From: Stenogyne calaminthoides
Taxonomy: Eukaryota; Streptophyta; Magnoliopsida; Lamiales; Lamiaceae
NCBI GenBank assembly: GCA_037126765.1
Contig: JBBCBC010000017.1
Location: forward strand, 25,163,916-25,227,915
Length of the DNA: 64,000 nt
Reading direction: 5' to 3'
Part shown: piece after piece, positions 56,964 through 64,000 of the stretch
Layout: every line of letters begins with the position of its first letter
Numbering within the stretch: position 1 is the stretch's first letter
The notes under the pieces: model-generated
What the model was told of the DNA's origin: nothing
The model's input: only the letters and a program-made list of their open reading frames with translations
Databases searched by the model: none
Program-made: the position numbers and the translations under genes

Positions 56964-58093
56964 AGAGTGTTCTTCTTCTGCATACATGGCCTTTTTGCTT
57001 GAGAACTTCTGGTCTCTTTTAGCTTGCCTTTCTCTTCTCTCCTTAGCACTCAAATCTGAACAATCATACTGGAAGTGACCTTTCTTCTGGCAATTATAGC
57101 ATCTGTTGTTATCATCATCCTGATCATTTTCTTCTTTGGACTTGGAGTCTTTCCTCTTAGATGAAGATCCTTCATCTTTCAGGTCCTTCTTCTTCTCAGT
57201 TGATCTGTCCTCGAGGTTTCTTCCGCACTGTGGGTTCTGTAATAACTTTTGTATTTTCCAAATATCTTTTATTAAGTCTGTCAAACCTCCTTGCCATCGG
57301 GTCTAGCTTTTCCTCAAGCTCATCCCGATGTTTGGCATGGGGTTTCTTAATTTCTCTAGTTTTCTGAGGTTTTATCTTTGGCTTTTAAAGCCACATTTTT
57401 ACTCGATGAAGAATCATCTTTGCTGTCAGCCTTTTTGGATTTCTTATCAATTACAAATTCATAGGCCTTCAGCTCAGAGAAGACTTGTAGGTTGGGCATT
57501 GAATTAATGTTCTTGGTGTTTTCAATCACCACTGCATGAATATCCCATTTCTTAGAAAGACCTCTAAGAATTTTCAATGCTACTTCTCTTTGTGGATATT
57601 TCTTTCCAAGTGCATTTAGATCATTCATGATGCTAGTGACTCCGACTTCCAATTTGTCTATTGATTCACCATCATCCATTTCAAAACTATCAAACTTTGC
57701 AATTGCCACTGAAAGTTTGTTTTCTTTTACATGATATGTGCCTTGGCACATTACAGCTAGTGTATCCCAAATCTCTTTAGCAGTATTACAGTGAGAGATC
57801 ATTCCCATCACACCATCATCAATTGTACTGTATAGTGTGTCCTTTGCAATATAGTCTAGATTGACTAACTTTCTCTCCTCAGGAGTCAGTTGGTCATCAG
57901 ACTTAGGAAATTCTGCTCTAGGATCGATTCTCTCATCTTCTGTTCCTCTGGGATTAACCACAGTAAATTGGAATGGTCCTTGAGAGACCACTCTCCACAT
58001 ACGCTCATGTTTGGAATACAGATGAGCCTGCATTCTCAGTCTCCAAAGATCATAGTTCTCCACTGAGAACATGGGAAGTTTTTTAGAAGACAT
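56964..58093 (-). pseudogene. gag: Array unit 1, truncated gag
   Basis: MSSKKLPMFSVENYDLW at 58093; open for 245 codons to 57356 (UBN2-type domain), then a shift, then the second part (about 57230-56964) with the CCHC knuckle CYNCQKKGHFQYDC and AKRDQKFSSKKAM. It ends in the LTR join, which supplies the final LVNYAE residues. Very similar to unit 2, including KLEVGVTSIMNDL, where elements A and B have KLEVRFTSIMNDL. No coiled coil or basic tail. Confidence 0.88.
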
Positions 58094-58213
58094 TTTTATC
58101 TGATCTTTTGAAAAGAAAAATTTTTAGCAAATAAGATCAGTTCAGATAGACCACAAGTATTTTTGAAAATAAAACTTTGGTCAACACAGCAGGTGGCCAA
58201 GTTGAACCAACCG

Positions 58214-58225
58214 CTTCCGATACCA
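58214..58225 (-). promoter_or_regulatory. Decayed PBS of array unit 1
   Basis: TTCCGATACCAC in the window, that is GTGGTATCGGAA on the minus strand; the normal CAGAGC is CGGAAGC. Confidence 0.7.
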
Positions 58226-58227
58226 CT

Positions 58228-59000
58228 TGTTGGTCCCTGCAAGTAAACGAAGTCTCACACGTGTATGGGGGAATACACGTGTTCAAAGTGTTTTTAAAAC
58301 TTTTTTTCAGAGGTCACTTGGGTCATATAATCCTCAAGATTAGGTTTCGAGAAGCCACAGATTGCTCGAGTCAAAGTCTCATCGAGACAAAGTGATCCTG
58401 AAATGCTTTTCGGATACCTCGAGATAATCCCAACCGAGTCCCGAGTGTGTCGAGATCCCGAGTTGCTTGGATCGAGATAACTAACTTACTGAATCCTCAG
58501 AAGAGAGTTCAGTTTGGTAACTATCTGTTCTAGCTACTCAGTCGTGCGGAATGGTTGGCCCATTAGTTTATACTCATTTTAAGCATTGCTGAAAACCTTC
58601 CCTTTATGAATTAGTGATTAAGCTGTGATTCAATTACATGCAACTTCAGTGGATTGATTCCAACTGAATATCAGTGAAAAGTATGCTTTCAAAAACAAGT
58701 CAATGCAACAGTTAAGCACGGATAAGGAAAGCAATAAAGAACACAGCACTCTCTCTGATCCTCAGAGAAATTCACTATCAACTTCTGAGCTTTCTGACTA
58801 CCTCGCGTAGTTTACTTACTCAACTCGGCCCTGAGTTTTCTGACTACTCCACGTAGTTTACTTACTCAACCCGACCTTGAGCTTTCTGACTACCTCTGTA
58901 GTTTACTTACTCAAACACAAACAAGCTTTCAGACTACCCCTGTAGCTTACTAACTTCTCCTCTAGAGTTTTCTGACTACTCCGCGTAGTTTACTACCTCA
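58228..59000 (-). repeat. Array unit 2, partial S LTR
   Basis: Starts TGTTGGTCCC. The part 58285-58485 is heavily altered at CTG/CAG sites relative to unit 1, and then, from about 58490 on, it is almost identical to unit 1. About 40 bp around the TATAGTGGTTCAGAGACTC block are missing (near 58745). Joins gag at about 59000. Confidence 0.86.
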
Positions 59001-60127
59001 GAGTGTTCTTCTTCTGCAACCATGGCATTTTTGCTTGAGAACTTCTGGTCTCTTTTTGCTTGCCTTTCTCTTCTCTCCTTAGCACTCAAATCTGGACAAT
59101 CATACTGGAAGTGACCTTTCTTCTGGCAATTATAGCATCTGTTGGTATCATCACCCTGATCATTTTCTTCTTTGGACTTGGAGTCTTTCCTCTTAGATGA
59201 AGATCCTTCAGCTTTCAGGTCCTTCTTCTTCTCAGTTGATCTGTCCTCAGGTTTCTTCTGGTACCTGTGGTTCCTGTAATAGCTTTTGTATTTTCCAAAT
59301 CTACTATTAAGTCTGTCAAACCTCCTTGCCATCAGTGCAAGCTTTTCCTCAAGCTCATCCTGATGTTTGGCATGGGGGTTCTCAGACTCTCTAGTTTTAC
59401 AGGTTTTATCTTTGGCTTTTAAAGCCACATTTTTACTCGATGAAGAATCATCTTTGCTGTCAGCCTTTTTGGATTTCTTATCAATTACAAATTTATTGGC
59501 CTTCAGCTCAGAGAAGACTTGTTGGTTGGGCATTGAATTAATGTTCTTGGTGTTTTCAATCACCACTGCATGAATGTCCCATTTCTTAGAAAGACCTCTA
59601 AGAATTTTCAATGCTACTTCTCTTTGTGGATATTTCTTTCCAAGTGCATTTAGATCATTCATGATGCTAGTGACTCCGACTTCCAATTTGTCTATTGATT
59701 CACCATCATCCATTTCAAAACTATCAAACTTTGCAATTGCCACTGAAAGTTTGTTTTCTTTTACATGATATGTGCCTTGGCACATTACAGCTAGTGTATC
59801 CCAAATCTCTTTAGCAGTATTACAGTGAGAGATCATTCCCATCACACCATCATCAATTGTACTGTATAGTGTGTCCTTTGCAATATAGTCTAGATTGACT
59901 AACTTTCTCTCCTCAGGAGTCAGTTGGTCATCAGACTTAGGAAATTCTGCTCTAGGATCGATTCTCTCATCTTCTGTTCCTCTGGGATTAACCACAGTAA
60001 ATTGGAATTGTCCTTGAGAGACCACTCTCCACATACGCTCATGTTTGGAATACAGATGAGCTTGCATTCTCAGTCTCCAAAGATCATAGTTCTCCACTGA
60101 GAACATGGGAAGTTTTTTAGAAGACAT
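58976..60127 (-). CDS. gag: Array unit 2, intact truncated gag (383 aa)
   Basis: The longest unbroken gag in the window. UBN2-type domain (residues ~12-225; DYDLWRLRMQ, KEIWDTLAVMC, NDLNALGKKYPQREVAL), Lys/Ser-rich linker (NKFVIDKKSKKADSKDD), basic stretch before the knuckle (RRFDRLNSRFGKYKSYYR), CCHC knuckle CYNCQKKGHFQYDC (about residues 333-346), and an end EEEHSEVVNYAE in which the last residues come from the LTR join. It lacks the acidic, coiled-coil and basic C-terminal parts of A and B gag. The upstream LTR has no TATA box, so expression from its own LTR is doubtful. It could be a non-functional leftover; openness alone is not proof of use. Confidence 0.8.
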   Translation of the reverse strand: MSSKKLPMFSVENYDLWRLRMQAHLYSKHERMWRVVSQGQFQFTVVNPRGTEDERIDPRAEFPKSDDQLTPEERKLVNLDYIAKDTLYSTIDDGVMGMISHCNTAKEIWDTLAVMCQGTYHVKENKLSVAIAKFDSFEMDDGESIDKLEVGVTSIMNDLNALGKKYPQREVALKILRGLSKKWDIHAVVIENTKNINSMPNQQVFSELKANKFVIDKKSKKADSKDDSSSSKNVALKAKDKTCKTRESENPHAKHQDELEEKLALMARRFDRLNSRFGKYKSYYRNHRYQKKPEDRSTEKKKDLKAEGSSSKRKDSKSKEENDQGDDTNRCYNCQKKGHFQYDCPDLSAKERRERQAKRDQKFSSKNAMVAEEEHSEVVNYAE

Positions 60128-60247
60128 TTTTATCTGATCTTTTGAAAAGAAATTTTTTTAGCAAATAAGATCAGTTCAGATAGACCACAAGTATTTTTGA
60201 AAATAAAACTTTGGTCAACACAAAGAGTGGCCAAGTTGAACCAACGC

Positions 60248-60259
60248 TTCCGATACCAC
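60248..60259 (-). promoter_or_regulatory. Decayed PBS of array unit 2
   Basis: CTTCCGATACCAC just before TGTTGGTCCC at 60261; same altered form as in unit 1, so the change predates the duplication. Confidence 0.7.
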
Positions 60260-60260
60260 T

Positions 60261-61089
60261 TGTTGGTCCCGGTAAAGCGAGTCTCACACGCGTGTGGGGG
60301 GGGAATACACGTGTTGATGTTTTAAAAACTTTTTTTACAGAGGTAAGCTTGGGTCGATAATCACGAAGATTAGGTTCGAGAAGAAGCAGATTGCTCGAGT
60401 CAAAGTCTCATCGAGGCAGTGATCCCGAAATGCTTTCAGATACCTCGAGATAATCCCAACCGAGTCCCGAGTGTCGAGAGATCCCGAAGTTGCTTGGATC
60501 GATAACTAACTTCATGAATCCTCGGAAGAGAGTTCGGTTTGGTAACTATCTGTTCTAGCTACTCGATCGTCTTGAATGGTTGGCCCTTTAGTTTATACTC
60601 ATTTTAAGCATTCTTTGAAAAACCTTCCCTTTATGAATTAGTGATTAAGTCGTGATTCAATTACATGTAACTTCGGTGGATTGATTCCAACCTGAATATC
60701 GATTGAAAAGTATGCTTTCAAAAACAAGTCAATGCAACGATTAATACGAGATAAGGAAAGCAATAAAGAACACAACAATTATAGTGGTTCGGAGACTCAA
60801 GCTCCTACATCCACTCTCTCTCTCGATCCTCGGAGAAATTCACTATCAACTTCGAGCTTTCGACTACCTCGCGTAGTTTACTTTACTCAACTTCGTACCG
60901 AGTTTTACGACTACTCACGTAGTTTACTTACTCAACCCGACCTTGAGCTTTCGACTACCACGTAGTTTACTTACTCAAACACAAACAAGCTTTCGGACTA
61001 CCCCCGTAGCTTACTAACTTCTCCTCTAGAGTTTTTTCGACTACTCGCGTAGTTTACTAACTCAAACAACTCTTTCTCACCAACAAACA
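60261..61089 (-). repeat. Array unit 3, partial S LTR
   Basis: TGTTGGTCCCGG start. Colinear with the LTRs of units 1 and 2, but nearly every CTG/CAG is altered (CGAG for CTGAG, TCGA for TCAGA). It continues past the unit 1/2 join into normal LTR (CAACTCTTTCTCACCAACA, about 61068), so the fusion join is absent here. Confidence 0.8.
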
Positions 61090-62158
61090 CCTCCAACTAC
61101 CTTGAAGGGTTTTGGGGTTTCTTTTTAGTTTCAACTTTGAGATATCCTTTACAATCAAAAGGACAATCATCTTTGGGGTGAGGATATCTTCGCAATTATA
61201 ACATCTTTGGGATAAATCGATCATTTTCTTCTTTGGACTAGTGAGTCTTTCAATATTGGACTTGGGAAATTCTAGGTTTTTCGAGGTGCTTTAACTTTCG
61301 GTTGATAAGTTTGAGTTTTTCTTGAGTATCTGTGGTTAAATTAATAGCTTTTGTAATTTTCCAAATGTCTTATTAACCTGTTAAGGCATGCCATCAAGGT
61401 CAGCTTTTGAAAACTCATCCGATGAGAGCATGGGGTTCTCGAGTCCCTCTTATAGTTTCTGGTTTTTATCTTTTAGGGTTTAAAACCACATAACACGTTC
61501 GATGAAGAATCATCTTTCTTTGTAGCCTTTTTTGGATTTCTTATCAATTACAAATTTTGGCCTTCCGACAAGAGAAGACTTGTTGGGCATTGAATTAATG
61601 TTCTTGGTGTTTTCAATCTTTTTGACTTTTGAATATCCCATTTCTTAAAGGTAGAATTTTCAATCGGCTTCTTTTTGTGGATAAACTTTCCAAGTGCATT
61701 TAGATCATTCATGACTTTAGTGAAACTTAGTTCCTTTTGTCTATTGATTCACCATCATCCATTTCAAAACTATCAAACTTTCCAATTGCCACCGAAAGTT
61801 TGTTTTCTTTTTATATGATCATGCCTTGGCACATAGATAGTGTATCCCAAATCTCTTTAGCGATAACATTGAGAGATCATTCCCATCACACCATCATCAA
61901 TTGTTAGTGTGTCTTTTGCAATATAGATTGACTAACTTTTCTCTCCTCAGAGTCGGTTGGTCATCGGACTTGGGAAATTCTCGCTCTAGGATCGATTCTC
62001 TCATCTTACGTTCCTCTGGGATTAACCACGATTTTGGAATGGTCCTCGAGAGACCACTCTCCACATACGCTCATGTTTGGAATCTGAGATGAGCTTGCAT
62101 TCTTAGTCTCCAAAGATCATAGTTCTCTCGAGAACATGGGAAGTTTTTTAGAAGACAT
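61090..62158 (-). pseudogene. gag: Array unit 3, gag interleaved with LTR sequence
   Basis: Starts at ATG 62158 (MSSKKLPMFS) and follows gag order leftward, but 10-50 bp pieces of the S LTR U3 region are mixed in throughout, in their own correct order. Gag pieces: GATCATTTTCTTCTTTGGAC (about 61220), TTTTGTAATTTTCCAAATG (about 61349), TTCGATGAAGAATCATC (about 61498). LTR pieces: GGGAAATTCTAGGTTTTTCG (about 61264), TTTTAGGGTTTAAAACC (about 61470). No usable reading frame. Probably a consensus artefact. Confidence 0.7.
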
Positions 62159-62294
62159 TTTATCGATCTTTTGAAAAGAAAAAAATTTTAGCAAATAAGA
62201 TCGAGTTCGGATAGACCACAAGTATTTTTGAAAATAAAAACTTTGGTCAACACAACTATGGCATTTTGAACCCTATAACATCCCGAATACCACT

Positions 62295-62960
62295 TGTTGA
62301 AATCTGACTCAACTATCAAGATCATGGGGGAACATGTCATGTTAGGGTTTTTGGGATCTTAATCAAAATCATATAGATTTTATTAAATTCATCTCCCAAT
62401 TTCCCCTTTTTTGATGATTCCAAAACCTATCTTGTTACAAACATATAACCTATACTCGAGGTGTCGAGATTTATCCTATTACAAGATAACTTGTCTCCCA
62501 ACAATTTCTTAAAAGAGTTGGTTTCCTAACTATCTTTAAATCATTCATCAATTTCTTGAAAGAATGAATCTAGTTTAAGTAGTTCATTTTAAATATTTAA
62601 ATAATTTCCCATATGAATTAGTGATTTCTCCCTTATTCAATTACATACAATAAGTTTGGAGACATTCATTCGGGAATATCAAAATAAAAGACATGTAAAT
62701 AAGATAATGAGATATTATCTTTTGAGCATAATGATAAATCTTCATTGATGATGAGTATACCATTACAGATTCAATGAGTTTATCAACAAAATCAAAAAGA
62801 CAAAAATTTAAAGATTCACTATCAATCTTCGAGTCTTGACTACCTTGATTTGGCTCTTCAACTCTTCGCGTACAGGTTTTGGGTTACTTCCGTAGTCAAC
62901 TTTACCCGACCTTGAGCTTTTCGGCTACCTCCGTAGTTTACTTAACAAACACAAAAATCT
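62295..62960 (-). other. S LTR start and element 3'-UTR (minus strand), partly interleaved
   Basis: 62298-62397 is the reverse complement of the S LTR start (to TTCATCTCCCAA), followed by TTTCCCCTTTTTTGATGAT, the polypurine tract side. It continues with 3'-UTR sequence, but from about 62570 to 62860 pieces of LTR (ATGAATTAGTGATT, TTATTCAATTACATACA) alternate with 3'-UTR pieces (AAGACATGTAAATAAGATAA). Confidence 0.7.
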
Positions 62961-64000
62961 TTTCTTGACCTCATTTTCTCCTTAATGAGTTTATCCTGAC
63001 GTAGTTTACTAACTCTTTACAACTCTTTCTCACCAACAAACACACTCGAACTACCTTCTCAAGGGTTTTGGGGTTTCTTGGTTCATTTTCCAACTAGGAT
63101 GAGATATCTTGGAGGATGAAGAACAATAGAAATGGGGTTAGGATATCTATAAGCTTTGGATAAATCTTATCAAGCAAGGTTAAGTATAGTGAGCTTTGGA
63201 TAGAAGGTTAGGAGATATTCAATGAATGGGAAATTCTAGGTTTTTCTCCATTCCTCGAGAACATCATAATTGAATAAGTTTGTTCTCTTGAGTTGCACAT
63301 AAATTGAGTTTGATAACCTTCCAATCAACGAGGGTCACTTTAAGATTTATAGGCATGTTCAAGGTCTCTCTTGAAAACTATCCGTTGGATTCACTCCGTG
63401 AGTTCCCTCTTATGGTGTGTGAAAACGGCTTTTTAGGGTTTGAAACTCCCTAACACGTTTTAGGCAATAGCCTTTCATGTTCTTAGCTTTTCACTTTTGT
63501 CTTGGGAACTTTTGTACGTTGACATTTTTTTACGAGGTTGAGACTCGATGATTCGGTAACATCTATGTTGTCATCCTCTTTTTGACTTTTTGTCTCGATT
63601 AAAGGTAGACACCTTCTTCAACGGCTCTTTTTGGTTACAAACTCGAGTTTGATATAACCTTAACAACTTTGACTTAGTTCCTTTTGTCGCATTTGAATGT
63701 CTTGCAATATCTAACTTTCTAAGGAATCGCGTTTTCTCGAGATTGCATCCATCGGATAGATATATTTGCCTCGGAACATTCAAGTTCATGGCATTTTGTA
63801 GATTCTTGTGCTTTTCGGTATTCTTGATCTTCAATCTCGTCTTGATCTTGCGTCTTGAGTCTTCGAGTCTTGAGGGCTTTTTGAGTCTTGAGATCTTTAT
63901 ACGATATCATGAATCTTCGTCTTGAGTCTTGATTTCCTCCAAAGTATGTGCCTTGAACTTCTCGGGTCTTCGAGTTTTGAGAAACCTTCGTTTCATCTTG
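62961..64000 (-). repeat. S LTR, minus strand, continuing past the window end
   Basis: From CGTAGTTTACTAACTC through AGGGTTTTGGGGTTTC, CCAACTAGGATGAGATATC, the promoter region (about 63340-63350, AGATTTATAGGCA, TATA decayed), TTAGTTCCTTTTGTCGCATT (about 63677) and into the minisatellite (63830-64000). CTG/CAG sites are mostly altered, as in unit 3. Confidence 0.82.

Larger units (their letters stand above)
56162..62294 (-). repeat. Tandem array: three LTR-PBS-gag units of family S
   Basis: Head-to-tail units of 2066, 2033 and 2034 bp. Each reads, on the minus strand: gag 5' part preceded by leader, PBS and the right portion of an S LTR. Units 1 and 2 share the identical artificial join between LTR (GTTTACTA) and gag (TGTTCTTCTTCTGC), so the fusion predates the duplication. 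Unit 3 lacks a clean join and is a mosaic. Confidence 0.88.

Noticed and set aside
58285..64000. C-to-T hypermutation (RIP-like or deaminase editing) as the cause of copy differences
   Set aside because: The changes are mostly loss or swap of the middle base of CTG/CAG and creation of CG, not C-to-T or G-to-A transitions.

Overview
The window is eudicot-type nuclear plant DNA made almost entirely of transposable elements. I found no confident host gene, tRNA, rRNA or CRISPR array. The evidence is nested LTR retrotransposons with 5-bp target-site duplications (TSDs), primer-binding sites (PBS) complementary to plant initiator tRNA-Met, a Mutator-type MITE with a 9-bp TSD, LINE remnants, and AT-rich spacers. 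The species cannot be named from this sequence. The dominant family, called S here, is a Ty1/copia element of Sirevirus-like build: about 2-kb LTRs, a long gag with a UBN2-type domain, CCHC knuckle and coiled coil, then protease, integrase, RT and RNase H. Unusually, it also has a third coding region of about 1,200 codons between RNase H and the 3' LTR. Layout: 1-566 is a fragment of the third S ORF joined to scrambled LTR pieces. 567-2526 is a solo S LTR (minus strand, TSD TAGCC) inside an LTR of a second family, X (minus strand, to 3779). 4299-17724 is S element A (plus strand): truncated 5' LTR, broken gag, most of pol deleted, third ORF interrupted by a solo X LTR (13530-14934, TSD TGGTT), complete 3' LTR. 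17725-24434 is AT-rich DNA with a TIR element, a MULE MITE (TSD AAAAAAGGT), a degenerate DUF4283/LINE-ORF1-type gene and a Stowaway-like remnant. 24440-28380 is a solo S LTR (minus, TSD CTAAA) with a second solo S LTR of opposite orientation nested in it (25555-27724, TSD AAGAG). 29180-42850 is S element B (plus, 13.7 kb, TSD TTTTC), the most complete copy, with gag, pol, third ORF and two LTRs; its 5' LTR has lost about 1.08 kb including the TATA box. 43742-45209 is a pol remnant of another copia lineage (minus), followed by a 104-bp foldback. 45314-49383 is a Y-type LTR fragment split by a gypsy-like solo LTR (45561-48970, TSD GTGGA) that itself holds a LINE 3' remnant. 49384-53572 is AT-rich spacer with a minisatellite and a possible Helitron 3' end. 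53615-56161 is the 5' end of copia element Y (LTR, PBS, gag). 56162-62294 is a tandem array of three about 2.03-kb units, each part-LTR, PBS, leader and truncated gag of family S (minus strand). The window ends in S 3'-UTR and LTR sequence to 64000. In S, gag would form the particle, pol supplies processing, reverse transcription and integration, and the third ORF has its own conserved TATA box and 5' leader, so it may be expressed as a separate message. Two cautions affect every reading-frame statement. Differences between copies are concentrated at CTG/CAG trinucleotides in sharply bounded patches. The right end (about 61090-62960) is a fine-scale interleave of non-homologous segments. Both look more like sequencing or assembly artefacts in methylated repeats than biology, so many of the frameshifts listed may not exist in the plant.
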